64,000 bases of DNA from Thalassotalea_B piscium_A (GCA_049347715.1 CP186339.1:1674001-1738000); one strand, 5' to 3'. Counted from the stretch's first letter, positions 52,717 to 62,180 are shown. Notes: generated from the letters alone by a model not told the origin. Made by a program: numbers and translations.

Positions 52717-53132
52717 CTGTTGCTGACCTACCAATGTTCTTAGCTGATTTTTAGGTTATTCATATGATTAGAAAGGGTTAATCATAACTGCAGAATGACA
52801 AAAAAACATTAAAGAGCGCTTCTCTATTTTTGCTTTTATTTTTTCTTCTAAAAAACCTTGTACAAATCAATGGAAAGCAAAAATATGTAAATGATAAATA
52901 AGCAATAGCGCTTTGGTCATAAAATAAACCTAGGGTAGCGTTTTTTTTATTAAATCACGCAAACATCTCGGTGCTAACCATTGCAAAATAAAGGGAATTA
53001 GCCTATATTCCTTGCTCAAATAATTCTGCAAGTTCAAATGACTTGGGAATAAAAAGAAAAATTTTATCGTTTTAATTACAAAAATACATCATGCGACGCT
53101 TGGTATGCGCCGCCACTGACAAAGGAAATTTC
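52717..53132. promoter_or_regulatory. thrS leader region
   Basis: About 416 bp without an ORF that I support. The last 40 bp hold a tRNA-Thr anticodon-like hairpin (53093-53113), listed separately. The promoter is not resolved in the AT-rich remainder. Confidence 0.55.
53093..53113 (+). promoter_or_regulatory. thrS translational operator: tRNA-Thr anticodon stem-loop mimic
   Basis: GCGACGC (53093-53099) pairs with GCGCCGC (53107-53113), seven positions with one A-C mismatch. The loop TTGGTAT has seven bases with GGU at the anticodon positions, the anticodon of a tRNA-Thr. It ends 20 nt before the thrS start. In E. coli ThrRS binds a tRNA-like operator upstream of its own start to repress translation; this hairpin is in the right place for the same control. 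Confidence 0.65.
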
Positions 53133-55043
53133 ATGCCTGTTATTACTCTCCCTGATGGTTCACAACGCTCTTTCGATAATGCTGTATCTGTAATGGATGT
53201 AGCGCTTGATATTGGCCCTGGTTTAGCGAAAGCGACTATTGCTGGCCGCGTTGATGGAAACCTTGTTGACGCTTGTGAATTAATTTCACAAGATGCGAAG
53301 TTACAATTGATTACCAGTAAAGACAGTGAAGGGCTTGAAATAATCCGTCACTCTTGCGCTCATTTATTAGGTCATGCTATTAAGCAACTTTACCCTAATG
53401 TTAAAATGGCTATCGGTCCAACGATTGAAAATGGCTTCTATTATGATGTTGATTTAGACGAGTCAATTACCGAAGACGATTTAGTTCGCCTTGAAAAACG
53501 CATGACAGAGTTAGCACGTACAGGCTATGAAGTTGTTAAGAAAACAGGTACTTGGCAAGACGCGTATGATGTATTTACTGAACGCGGTGAAACATATAAA
53601 TTAGAAATTCTTGATCAGAATATCGAGAAAACAGATACACCTGCATTATATTATCATCAAGAATATATTGATATGTGTCGTGGACCGCACGTTCCTAGTA
53701 TGCGCCATTGTCATCATTTTAAATTAATGAAAGTTGCTGGCGCCTATTGGCGTGGTAATTCTGACAACAAAATGTTGCAACGTATTTACGGCACAGCATG
53801 GGCAGATAAAAAACAATTAAAAGCATATATTGTTCGTTTAGCCGAAGCTGAAAAACGCGATCATCGTAAAATAGGTAAAACATTAGATTTATTTCATTGG
53901 CAAGAAGAAGCGCCAGGCATGGTGTTTTGGCATAATGATGGTTGGACAATTTACACAGAATTAGAAAAATTTGTACGTGAAAAACTTCATTCATATGATT
54001 ATGACGAAGTGAAAGCACCTATGATGATGGATAGAAGTCTTTGGGAAAGATCGGGACACTGGGAAAAATATGCTGATGCCATGTTTACTACCGTTTCTGA
54101 AAAGCGTGAATACGCAATAAAACCAATGAACTGCCCAGGTCATGTACAAATATTTAACCAAGGGTTGAAATCGTACCGAGATTTACCTTTACGTATCGCT
54201 GAATTTGGTTGTTGTCATCGTAATGAACCGTCTGGATCTCTACATGGTTTAATGCGTGTACGTGGATTTACACAAGATGATGCTCATATTTTCTGTATGG
54301 AATCACAAGTTCAAGCTGAAGTAACCAAATGTATTGAAATGGTTTACGATATTTACGGGTCTTTTGGTTTCGAAGATGTAGTGGTTAAACTTTCTACACG
54401 CCCAGAAAATCGGATTGGCACTGATGAAATGTGGGATAAAGCCGAGGCTGGACTTGCTCAAGCGCTTACTGATAGTGACATTAAGTTTGAATACCTTCCT
54501 GGTGAAGGTGCGTTTTACGGACCTAAAATTGAATTTACTTTAATGGATTGTTTAGGTAGAGCGTGGCAATGTGGTACAGTACAACTAGATTTTGCTTTAC
54601 CTGAGCGTTTAGGCGCTACTTATGTTGGTGAAGATAACGAACGTTATACTCCTGTAATGATTCATAGAGCTATTTTAGGTTCACTTGAACGTTTTATTGG
54701 TATTTTAATTGAAGAGTACACAGGGAAATTTCCAACTTGGTTATCACCAATTCAGGCCATGGTAATGAATATTACCGATAAACAAGGCGAATATTGTAAA
54801 AAAGTTGTTAAAAAACTAAAAGAAAATGGATTTAGAGCAAAACTAGACTTGAGAAATGAGAAGATAGGCTTTAAAATCCGCGAGCACACATTAAAGCGTA
54901 TTCCATATTTGTTAGTTGTAGGTGACAAAGAAATGGAAAATGGCGAAATTTCAATTCGCACACGCGGTGGTGAAGATTTAGGTAAAATGTCTGTTGACGA
55001 CTTTATCGCACAATTAAGCGAAGAGGTTAGCTCACGTAGCTAG
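53133..55043 (+). CDS. thrS: Threonyl-tRNA synthetase
   Basis: A 636-aa class II synthetase charging tRNA-Thr. N-terminal TGS domain (MPVITLPDGSQRSF), editing domain with HSCAHLLGHAIK, catalytic core with AIKPMNCPGHVQIF, LRIAEFGCCHRNEPSG and TQDDAHIFC (zinc ligands Cys, His, His), and a C-terminal anticodon-binding domain. ATG 53133 with AAAGGAA upstream matches the family start. The longer frame from 53091 would run through the operator hairpin and is rejected. Confidence 0.96.
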   Translation: MPVITLPDGSQRSFDNAVSVMDVALDIGPGLAKATIAGRVDGNLVDACELISQDAKLQLITSKDSEGLEIIRHSCAHLLGHAIKQLYPNVKMAIGPTIENGFYYDVDLDESITEDDLVRLEKRMTELARTGYEVVKKTGTWQDAYDVFTERGETYKLEILDQNIEKTDTPALYYHQEYIDMCRGPHVPSMRHCHHFKLMKVAGAYWRGNSDNKMLQRIYGTAWADKKQLKAYIVRLAEAEKRDHRKIGKTLDLFHWQEEAPGMVFWHNDGWTIYTELEKFVREKLHSYDYDEVKAPMMMDRSLWERSGHWEKYADAMFTTVSEKREYAIKPMNCPGHVQIFNQGLKSYRDLPLRIAEFGCCHRNEPSGSLHGLMRVRGFTQDDAHIFCMESQVQAEVTKCIEMVYDIYGSFGFEDVVVKLSTRPENRIGTDEMWDKAEAGLAQALTDSDIKFEYLPGEGAFYGPKIEFTLMDCLGRAWQCGTVQLDFALPERLGATYVGEDNERYTPVMIHRAILGSLERFIGILIEEYTGKFPTWLSPIQAMVMNITDKQGEYCKKVVKKLKENGFRAKLDLRNEKIGFKIREHTLKRIPYLLVVGDKEMENGEISIRTRGGEDLGKMSVDDFIAQLSEEVSSRS

Positions 55044-55097
55044 GCTTTTGTTAAGTTAACGGGTATTAGTAATTTTAGTTCTTTGGAGGAACAGACT

Positions 55098-55646
55098 ATT
55101 AAGAATGGTCAAAAAGGCGGTCAATCTGAGCCCGCACATCGTTTAAATGAGTTAATCACTGGTATTCCAGGTAATGAAGTACGTTTAATTAAGTTTGACG
55201 GCGAACCTGGTGGTGTAGTGTCATTAGATGAAGCCATGAACCAAGCAGAGGAAGCTGGTGTTGATCTTGTAGAGATTAGCCCAACAGCTAAACCACCTGT
55301 TTGTCGTGTCATGGATTACGGCAAGTTTCTTTACGAGAAAAGTAAAGAACAGAAAGAACAACGCAAAAAGCAAAAACAAATACAGGTTAAGGAAATTAAA
55401 TTCCGTCCTGGTACAGATGAAGGCGATTATCAAGTGAAATTACGTAGCTTGAAACGCTTTTTAGAGGATGGCGATAAAGTTAAAGTTACTTTACGCTTCC
55501 GTGGTCGCGAAATGGCCCACCAAGAACTCGGTTTAGAGCTTTTGACTCGTGTTAAAAACGATTTAGAAGAACTAACAGTAGTTGAGTTTTTCCCTCGTAG
55601 AGCGGAAGGGCGTCAAATGGTGATGGTTTTAGCACCAAAAAAATAA
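55098..55646 (+). CDS. infC: Translation initiation factor IF-3 (ATT start)
   Basis: A 182-aa factor that binds 30S subunits and proofreads initiation. Signatures are NEVRLI-like GNEVRLIKFDGEPGGVVSLDEAM, GVDLVEISPTAKPPVCRVMDYGKFLYEKSK, VKEIKFRPGTDEGDYQVKLR and RFRGREMAHQELG. I place the start at ATT 55098, with GGAGGA 7 nt upstream. The near-universal AUU start of infC allows IF-3 to repress its own translation. A TTG at 55083 lies before the Shine-Dalgarno and is not a start. Confidence 0.94.
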   Translation: MKNGQKGGQSEPAHRLNELITGIPGNEVRLIKFDGEPGGVVSLDEAMNQAEEAGVDLVEISPTAKPPVCRVMDYGKFLYEKSKEQKEQRKKQKQIQVKEIKFRPGTDEGDYQVKLRSLKRFLEDGDKVKVTLRFRGREMAHQELGLELLTRVKNDLEELTVVEFFPRRAEGRQMVMVLAPKK

Positions 55647-55833
55647 TCAATAACTGGTATATGCAAGTAGTTAACAACTTAGGTTGTTAACTCACCATTA
55701 TTGTTTTTAACCGGTAATTTTAGGCTTGAAAGTAAAATCACTTTTTTAAAGATGATTTTCGCCTAAATTGCTAAATTTCAATGGCAACACTTTATTAATT
55801 TATTAGTTAAGTGTGAATGTGGAGTAATATTCA
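55647..55833 (+). promoter_or_regulatory. infC-rpmI spacer, candidate L20 leader
   Basis: A 187-nt spacer with a perfect hairpin GTTAACAAC/GTTGTTAAC (55670-55691) and a second imperfect one (TTAGGC...GCCTAA, about 55721-55766). In E. coli the region before rpmI binds L20 for autoregulation; a similar role here is likely but not shown. The first hairpin is not followed by a clean U-tract. Confidence 0.45.
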
Positions 55834-56028
55834 ATGCCTAAAATGAAAACTAACAAAGGTGCTGCAAAGCGCTTTAAACCGACAGCGTCGGGCTACAAAT
55901 TTAAACAAGCTGGTCTTCGTCATATTTTGACTAAGCGCCGTACTAAAGTTAAGCGTCATCTTCGTGCTAAATGCATGATCGCCGCATCTGACATTAAGTC
56001 AGTTAAAAAACTTTTACGTCACGGTTAA
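55834..56028 (+). CDS. rpmI: 50S ribosomal protein L35
   Basis: A 64-aa basic ribosomal protein. PKMKTNKGAAKRFKPTASG and KRTKVKRHLRAK match L35. GGAGTAAT before ATG 55834. Followed after 15 bp by rplT. Confidence 0.97.
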   Translation: MPKMKTNKGAAKRFKPTASGYKFKQAGLRHILTKRRTKVKRHLRAKCMIAASDIKSVKKLLRHG

Positions 56029-56043
56029 TAGGAGAGATATAAA

Positions 56044-56400
56044 ATGGCAAGAGTAAAACGCGGTGTTGTAGCACGCGCACGTCATAAAAAAGTTCTAAAG
56101 CAAGCTAAAGGTTACTACGGTGCCCGTAGTCGCGTTTATCGCGTTGCTTTTCAAGCTGTAACTAAAGCTGGCCAATATGCTTATCGTGACCGTCGTCAAC
56201 GTAAGCGTCAATTCCGTCAACTTTGGATTGCTCGTATAAATGCGGCAGCTCGTCAAAATGGTTTATCTTACAGCCGTTTCATTAATGGTCTTAAAAAGGC
56301 TTCTATTGAAATCGATCGTAAGATCCTAGCTGATATCGCAGTATATGATAAAGCAGCTTTCTCTGTATTAGTTGAAAAAGCGCAAGCTTCTTTAGCATAA
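56044..56400 (+). CDS. rplT: 50S ribosomal protein L20
   Basis: A 118-aa rRNA-binding protein needed for early 50S assembly. ARVKRGVVARARHKKVLKQAKGYYG and RDRRQRKRQFRQLWIARINAAAR are diagnostic. GGAGAG before ATG 56044. Likely represses rpmI-rplT translation through the upstream leader. Confidence 0.97.
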   Translation: MARVKRGVVARARHKKVLKQAKGYYGARSRVYRVAFQAVTKAGQYAYRDRRQRKRQFRQLWIARINAAARQNGLSYSRFINGLKKASIEIDRKILADIAVYDKAAFSVLVEKAQASLA

Positions 56401-56417
56401 TTGAGATGACCGATTAA

Positions 56418-56446
56418 GAAAAGGACGCTTAGGCGTCCTTTTCTGC
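56418..56446 (+). terminator. Rho-independent terminator after rplT
   Basis: GAAAAGGACGC / GCGTCCTTTTC stem with TTAG loop followed by a T-rich tract. Ends the thrS-rplT unit. Confidence 0.85.
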
Positions 56447-56521
56447 TTTAATTTTTAGCTAAAATTATTTACCAATAAATAATGTTAGTTAAACATTAAA
56501 TATAATTAGAGAGTAAAATTT

Positions 56522-57625
56522 ATGGATCATGCAGATAAAGTACTTGCAGTAAATAATGACCTGCCTATTCGTACAGATAAACCTGTTCATAGTGGTAAAG
56601 TTCGTTCTGTTTATTGGTTGACTGAAGCGGATAGTCGTCGATTAATTCAAGAGAATGGCTATGATGTGCCAACTGACACACCGTTAGCTATCATGGTAAT
56701 TAGTGATCGTATTTCTGCATTTGATTGTATTTGGCAAGGTGAAGGTGGCATGCGAGGTGTTCCAGGTAAGGGAGCTGCTTTAAACGCTATTTCTAACCAT
56801 TGGTTTCAATTATTCAAAGACAAAGGTTTGGCTGATAGCCATATTTTAGATATTCCTCATCCATTTGTATGGATAGTGCAAAAAGCACAACCGGTAATGA
56901 TTGAAGCGATCTGTCGTCAATATATTACAGGTTCTATGTGGCGTGCTTATGTTAAAGGTGAAAGAGATTTCTGTGGTATTGAATTACCAGAAGGGCTTAG
57001 CAAAGATAGTAAACTTCCTAACTTATTGCAGACGCCTTCAACTAAGGGCATCTTAGAAGGTATTCCAGGGGTTCCTGCCGTTGATGATGTAAATATAACC
57101 CGTAAAAATATTGAAGATAATTTTCAGGCGTTTAATTTTAAGTCTAAAGACGATATTGCTTTATATGAAAAATTACTTGAAGAAGGCTTTGATGTGATTT
57201 CTGATGCGTTAGCCAAACTTGATCAAATATTTGTTGATACAAAATTTGAGTTTGGTTACGTTAAAGATAAAGCGGGTAATGATAAACTGATCTATATGGA
57301 TGAAGTTGGAACACCTGACTCATCACGTATTTGGGATGGTGAACAATACCGTAATGGTAAAGTGGTTGAAAATTCCAAAGAAGGTTTCCGTCAATTATTA
57401 CTTAATCATTTTCCTGATCCGGATATCTTGTTAAATAAAGATCGCATGGATGAGCGAGATGCCTTAGCGAAGAACAATGAATTGCCAACAGAAGTATTAA
57501 TGCAAGTTTCTAAAACCTATACGGATATTGCAGAAAAAATCACAGGTAAAACGATTGTTTTAAGCGAAAATCCTAAAGCTGAAATTATTGAAATACTAAA
57601 ACAAAAATATCAATTGATTGATTAG
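56522..57625 (+). CDS. purC: SAICAR synthetase (PurC), long form
   Basis: Phosphoribosylaminoimidazole-succinocarboxamide synthase of purine synthesis. At 367 aa it belongs to the long form; E. coli PurC has 237. Motifs: SGKVRSVYWL, MVISDRISAFDC, EAICRQYITGSMWRAYVKG and DEVGTPDSSRIWD. It sits between rplT and pheS with terminators on both sides, so it forms its own unit. Confidence 0.93.
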   Translation: MDHADKVLAVNNDLPIRTDKPVHSGKVRSVYWLTEADSRRLIQENGYDVPTDTPLAIMVISDRISAFDCIWQGEGGMRGVPGKGAALNAISNHWFQLFKDKGLADSHILDIPHPFVWIVQKAQPVMIEAICRQYITGSMWRAYVKGERDFCGIELPEGLSKDSKLPNLLQTPSTKGILEGIPGVPAVDDVNITRKNIEDNFQAFNFKSKDDIALYEKLLEEGFDVISDALAKLDQIFVDTKFEFGYVKDKAGNDKLIYMDEVGTPDSSRIWDGEQYRNGKVVENSKEGFRQLLLNHFPDPDILLNKDRMDERDALAKNNELPTEVLMQVSKTYTDIAEKITGKTIVLSENPKAEIIEILKQKYQLID

Positions 57626-57661
57626 TTGATAGCAGTAAACCTACCGACTTATCAAGTTGTA

Positions 57662-57688
57662 AAACCCCGCAAAAGCGGGGTTTTTATT
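57662..57688 (+). terminator. Rho-independent terminator after purC
   Basis: AAACCCCGC / GCGGGGTTT perfect 9-bp stem with AAAA loop, then TTAT. Confidence 0.92.
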
Positions 57689-57858
57689 AATTAGCCTTCA
57701 AATAATAAAACTAATCTGCCTTAACTCAACATAATTCATTAAAAACCGGTGTTTACCCCTACTTTTTAGTCTATTTTTTGTGTAAAATCATTGTCCATTT
57801 TTATTGATAGATAAGTCTACCCAAAGCGTTTACATAAACGGCCGCTTCAGAGGAAATC

Positions 57859-58839
57859 ATGAATTTAGACGATATAATTTTGCAGGCAGAAAAAGACATT
57901 GCTACTGCAACCGATCCTGCTGAGCTTGATCAAGTTCGCATTAATTATTTAGGTAAAAAAGGTTTGTTCACTGAACAAATGAAAGGCTTAAGCCAATTAC
58001 CTAAGGAAGAGAAACCTAAAGCAGGGCAAGTTATTAATATTGCTAAGCAACAGGTGCAAAAATTATTAACTGAACGTGGCGAGTTACTACGCGCAGAAAT
58101 AATTAAGCAAAAGTTAGCTGCTGAGTCTATTGATGTAACTCTTCCTGGACGTACTAGCGAGATTGGTGGTATTCACCCAGTTACTCGTACGATTGAACGT
58201 ATTGAAAGCTTTTTTGGTGGTTTAGGCTTTTCTGTTAAAGAAGGTCCTGAAGTTGAAGATGATTTTCATAACTTTGATGCCCTCAATATTCCAGAACATC
58301 ATCCTGCGCGACAAGATCATGATACTTTCTATTTTAATCCTAAATTAGTATTGCGTACGCAAACGTCTGGTGTACAAATTCGCACCATGGAAAAAGAGCA
58401 GCCACCGTTGAGAATTATTTCTCCGGGGAAAGTTTATCGTAACGATTATGATCAAACTCATACGCCTATGTTCCACCAAGTAGAAGGCTTAATGGTCGAT
58501 AAAGATGTGAGCTTTACGCATTTAAAAGGCATTTTGCATGATTTTTTGCATCATTTCTTTGAAGAAGAAGTTGAAATACGCTTCCGTCCATCTTACTTCC
58601 CATTTACTGAACCTTCAGCTGAAGTTGATATTATGGGTAAAAATGGTAAGTGGCTTGAAGTACTCGGTTGCGGCATGGTGCACCCGAATGTATTGAAATC
58701 GGCAGGAATAGATCCTGAAATATACACAGGCTTTGCCTTTGGTATGGGCGTTGAGCGTTTAACAATGCTTCGCTATGGTGTGAATGACTTACGTGCATTC
58801 TTTGAAAACGATCTTCGTTTCTTAAAACAGTTCAAGTAG
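57859..58839 (+). CDS. pheS: Phenylalanyl-tRNA synthetase alpha subunit
   Basis: A 326-aa class II catalytic subunit. N-terminal coiled coil, then HPVTRTIERIESFFGGLGF, RTQTSGVQIRTM, HQVEGLMVDKDVSFTHLKG, RPSYFPFTEPSAEVDI and FAFGMGVERLTMLRYG (motif 3). SD AGAGGAAA before ATG. Eleven bp before pheT. Confidence 0.97.
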   Translation: MNLDDIILQAEKDIATATDPAELDQVRINYLGKKGLFTEQMKGLSQLPKEEKPKAGQVINIAKQQVQKLLTERGELLRAEIIKQKLAAESIDVTLPGRTSEIGGIHPVTRTIERIESFFGGLGFSVKEGPEVEDDFHNFDALNIPEHHPARQDHDTFYFNPKLVLRTQTSGVQIRTMEKEQPPLRIISPGKVYRNDYDQTHTPMFHQVEGLMVDKDVSFTHLKGILHDFLHHFFEEEVEIRFRPSYFPFTEPSAEVDIMGKNGKWLEVLGCGMVHPNVLKSAGIDPEIYTGFAFGMGVERLTMLRYGVNDLRAFFENDLRFLKQFK

Positions 58840-58850
58840 GAAAGCCAATA

Positions 58851-61259
58851 ATGAAATTTAGTGAATCATGGTTAAGAGAGTGGGTTAATCCTGCTATATC
58901 TTCAGATGAGTTAGCTCATCAAATTACAATGGCTGGTTTAGAAGTTGATGCGGTAGAACCTGTAGCGGGTGAATTTACAGGTGTATTAATTGGGGAAGTT
59001 GTTGAATGTGGTCCTCATCCTGATGCCGATAAATTACAAGTAACAAAAATTAATTTAGGACCAGATTTCAATGATGGTGAGTTAGTTGATATTGTTTGTG
59101 GTGCTAAAAACTGTCGTTTAGGCTTAAAAGTAGCTGTTGCCACTGTTGGTGCTATTTTACCTGGTAACTTTAAAATTAAAAAAGCCAAGCTTCGTGGTGT
59201 AGCGTCAAATGGAATGTTATGTAGCGAATCAGAGATTGGTTTAAGTGATAGTTCTGACGGTATTATGGAGTTGGCGCAAGATGCTCCATTAGGTCAGTGT
59301 GTCCGTGAATATTTAGACTTAAATGACGTTACTATTGATGTTGATTTAACGGCGAATCGCGGTGATTGTTTAGGTCTTAAAGGGCTTGCTCGTGAAGTTG
59401 GCGTATTAAATAGCTTGGCGGTTACTGAACCACTAATTACACCTGTTGTTCCTAGTATTGACGATACGCTTGATATTAGCCTTACTGCTGGTGAAGCTTG
59501 CCCAAGATACTTGGGACGTGTGATCAAAAATATTAATGTGGCTGCTCAAACCCCTTTGTGGATGGTTGAAAAGCTTCGTCGTTGTGGTACTCGTGCTATT
59601 GATCCTGTAGTTGACGTTACTAACTATGTACTTCTTGAGCAAGGTCACCCAATGCACGCTTTTGATTTGTCAAAAATTGAAAGTGGTATTAATGTGCGTT
59701 ATGCCAATGAGAATGAAAAACTCGTTTTACTCGATGAAAATGAAGTCACACTTTCTCCTGAAACTTTAGTGATAGCCGAAAGTGGCGATCAAGGTAAAGC
59801 ATTAGCTATGGCAGGAATCTTTGGAGGCTTAAATTCAGGTGTTAGTAGCGAGACTAAAGACATCTTTTTAGAAAGTGCTTTTTTCGCACCTTTAGCTATT
59901 TTAGGTAAAGCGCGTAAATATGGCTTACATACTGACGCCTCACATCGTTATGAACGTGGTGTTGATCCTCAATTACAACGTGATGCTATGGAACGTGCGA
60001 CACAATTATTACTTGAGATAGTTGGCGGCGAAGCAGGTCCTATCGTTGAAGCAGTCAACGAGCAGTCTTTACCACAACCGAGAGTTGTTTCACTTCGACG
60101 TGAAAAATTAGATACGCGTATTGGTTATCACATTGAAGATAGCAAAGTAGATGACATATTAACTCGCCTTGGTTTTGAAGTGAGCTTTGATACGAATGAA
60201 TGGACAGTAACCGTTCCTGCATATCGTTTTGATATTTCAATTGAAGTTGATTTGATTGAGGAAGTTGCTCGAATATTTGGTTATAACAACATCCCTAATG
60301 TATCGCCTAAAGCGACATTAACGATGAAAGAAGAGAAAGAAGCCAAATTACCATTAAGTAAAATGCGTCAAACTTTAGTTAATCGTGGTTATCAAGAAGC
60401 GATCACTTATAGTTTTGTGGATCCTAAGGTACAAGCTTTAATTCACCCTGGACAAGAGGTGATGACTTTACCACATCCTATTTCATCAGAAATGTCTGAA
60501 ATGCGAGTGAGTTTATGGACAGGCTTATTGCAGTCTGTGCTATATAATCAAAATCGTCAGCAGTCACGTGTACGCTTATTTGAAACAGGTTTACGATTTA
60601 TACCCGATAACACAGTAGAAAATGGTGTACGCCAAGAAACATTGTTGTCAGGCGTTATCAGTGGTTCACGAGAAGATGAACATTGGTCAATGGAAAAAGT
60701 TGCAGCTGATTTTTATGATATTAAAGCCGATGTAGAAGCTTTATTATCTTTAACCGCAGATGAATCTTCTTTTGAATTTTCAGCAAGCGAAATATCAGCT
60801 CTTCATCCAGGACAAACTGCTGCAATTCATAGAAATGGCAACTTAGTTGGTTATGTTGGTAGCTTACATCCTGAATTGGAACGTAAATTAGGTTTAAATG
60901 GTCGAACATTAATTTTTGAACTATTATTGTCTGAAATTTCAACAAGAAAAATCCCTGAAGCCAGTGATATATCTCGCTTCCCATCGAATAGACGTGACAT
61001 CGCTGTAGTTGTTGAAGATAAAATAGATGCAAAAAAAGTGTTACAACTCATTGAAAAGGTTGGCGGAAATTTTCTAATTGATCTAAACTTGTTCGATGTA
61101 TACACGGGTAACGGTATCGAACCAGGCTTTAAGAGTTTAGCAATAGCAATGATATTGCAAGATAATGAAAAAACACTTGAAGAAAAAGACATTACAGATG
61201 TAGTAAATCGGGTAGTCGATACATTAAAAGATGAACTAAATGCATCACTGAGGGATTAA
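58851..61259 (+). CDS. pheT: Phenylalanyl-tRNA synthetase beta subunit
   Basis: An 802-aa partner subunit of PheS. tRNA-binding EMAP-like domain near the N-terminus (HPDADKLQVTKINLG), B3/B4 editing domain, B5 domain and a C-terminal anticodon-binding FDX-ACB domain (ISRFPSNRRDIAVVVEDKI). Full length for the family. Overlaps no gene; ihfA follows after 3 bp. Confidence 0.97.
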   Translation: MKFSESWLREWVNPAISSDELAHQITMAGLEVDAVEPVAGEFTGVLIGEVVECGPHPDADKLQVTKINLGPDFNDGELVDIVCGAKNCRLGLKVAVATVGAILPGNFKIKKAKLRGVASNGMLCSESEIGLSDSSDGIMELAQDAPLGQCVREYLDLNDVTIDVDLTANRGDCLGLKGLAREVGVLNSLAVTEPLITPVVPSIDDTLDISLTAGEACPRYLGRVIKNINVAAQTPLWMVEKLRRCGTRAIDPVVDVTNYVLLEQGHPMHAFDLSKIESGINVRYANENEKLVLLDENEVTLSPETLVIAESGDQGKALAMAGIFGGLNSGVSSETKDIFLESAFFAPLAILGKARKYGLHTDASHRYERGVDPQLQRDAMERATQLLLEIVGGEAGPIVEAVNEQSLPQPRVVSLRREKLDTRIGYHIEDSKVDDILTRLGFEVSFDTNEWTVTVPAYRFDISIEVDLIEEVARIFGYNNIPNVSPKATLTMKEEKEAKLPLSKMRQTLVNRGYQEAITYSFVDPKVQALIHPGQEVMTLPHPISSEMSEMRVSLWTGLLQSVLYNQNRQQSRVRLFETGLRFIPDNTVENGVRQETLLSGVISGSREDEHWSMEKVAADFYDIKADVEALLSLTADESSFEFSASEISALHPGQTAAIHRNGNLVGYVGSLHPELERKLGLNGRTLIFELLLSEISTRKIPEASDISRFPSNRRDIAVVVEDKIDAKKVLQLIEKVGGNFLIDLNLFDVYTGNGIEPGFKSLAIAMILQDNEKTLEEKDITDVVNRVVDTLKDELNASLRD

Positions 61260-61262
61260 GCA

Positions 61263-61553
61263 ATGGCGCTAACCAAAGCAGAAGTAGCAGAACATTTATT
61301 TGAAAAAGTCGGGCTAAGTAAGCGTGACGCAAAAGATATGGTTGAATTGTTTTTTGAAGAGATTCGCGAAACGTTAGAAAGTGGAGAGCAAGTTAAGCTT
61401 TCTGGTTTTGGTAACTTTGATCTTCGTGAAAAAAGCGAGCGTCCAGGTCGTAACCCTAAAACAGGTGAAGATATTCCAATTTCAGCCCGTAAAGTTGTGA
61501 CCTTTAGACCAGGTCAGAAACTTAAAAGCCGAGTGGAAGACGCAAATAGCTAA
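61263..61553 (+). CDS. ihfA: Integration host factor alpha subunit
   Basis: A 96-aa DNA-bending protein. MALTKAEVAEHLFEKVGLSKRDAK and GFGNFDLREKSERPGRNPKTGEDIPISARKVVTFRPGQ are diagnostic of IHF-alpha. Three bp after pheT, in the conserved gammaproteobacterial order. IHF also assists many site-specific recombination systems. Confidence 0.97.
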   Translation: MALTKAEVAEHLFEKVGLSKRDAKDMVELFFEEIRETLESGEQVKLSGFGNFDLREKSERPGRNPKTGEDIPISARKVVTFRPGQKLKSRVEDANS

Positions 61554-61624
61554 GGTTAACGCCAGTCATTTAATGTTAGTTATACGATAAGTTAACTAGA
61601 CACTTAGTGGTTAATTGCAGATTG

Positions 61625-61656
61625 AAAGCACATGAATTTATTCTTGTGCTTTTTTT
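61625..61656. terminator. Rho-independent terminator after ihfA
   Basis: AAAGCACATGAAT / ATTCTTGTGCTTT stem (one mismatch) followed by TTTT on the + strand. It overlaps the last codons of the convergent DUF2937 gene. Confidence 0.8.
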
Positions 61657-62180
61657 ATTGCTTTTGACAACAGCCAAGACTGCCTTTTAATGATTTTTTT
61701 ACCGCCAAGATACGAAATTTTAAGTAGCGTTGATAGTAATAAGCTCAAAATAAACCCTGTAATAAGCGCATTGATTTCAAGGGGAATTGCGGGTACAAAA
61801 TTACGTAGCGTTTCAACCGCTTTATCAAAATCGAGCTCAGTAATAAAATAATAAATTCTCCGTAAGTAATTCGCATCTTCTAATTGAAATAGTTGTTGCT
61901 GATACGTATGTACACTCTCAATATTATTGGTTATTACTGATGAAATCTGCTTAATGGCTATGTCACTATTATTTTGAAAGGCGGCGACTAGTTGTTCAAT
62001 ATTGCCTTGATATTGTAAGTCAGCTATAGATTGATATTGATTAAGAAAGGTTTTAGCTTCATTTAAATGCCCTGAAAGATGCTGACGGTAAGCATTAATA
62101 AAAGCTGGTAGTTGTATGCCTAATAAAAACATTAGGGTAAATAACACGTTATCGATTAGCTGTACCAAGAATTTAAGCAT
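61638..62180 (-). CDS. DUF2937-family membrane protein
   Basis: A 180-aa protein with an N-terminal helix (DNVLFTLMFLLGIQLPAFINAYRQHL), a central cytosolic helical part, and a C-terminal helix (ALITGFILSLLLSTLLKIS) ending in a basic tail. The motif F-I-N-x-Y-x-Q-x-L and layout fit DUF2937. Function unknown. Convergent with ihfA. Confidence 0.75.
   Translation of the reverse strand: MLKFLVQLIDNVLFTLMFLLGIQLPAFINAYRQHLSGHLNEAKTFLNQYQSIADLQYQGNIEQLVAAFQNNSDIAIKQISSVITNNIESVHTYQQQLFQLEDANYLRRIYYFITELDFDKAVETLRNFVPAIPLEINALITGFILSLLLSTLLKISYLGGKKIIKRQSWLLSKAIKKAQE

Noticed and set aside
53091..53132. Upstream extension of thrS from 53091
   Set aside because: It would translate the operator hairpin and adds residues absent in the family; ATG 53133 has the Shine-Dalgarno.
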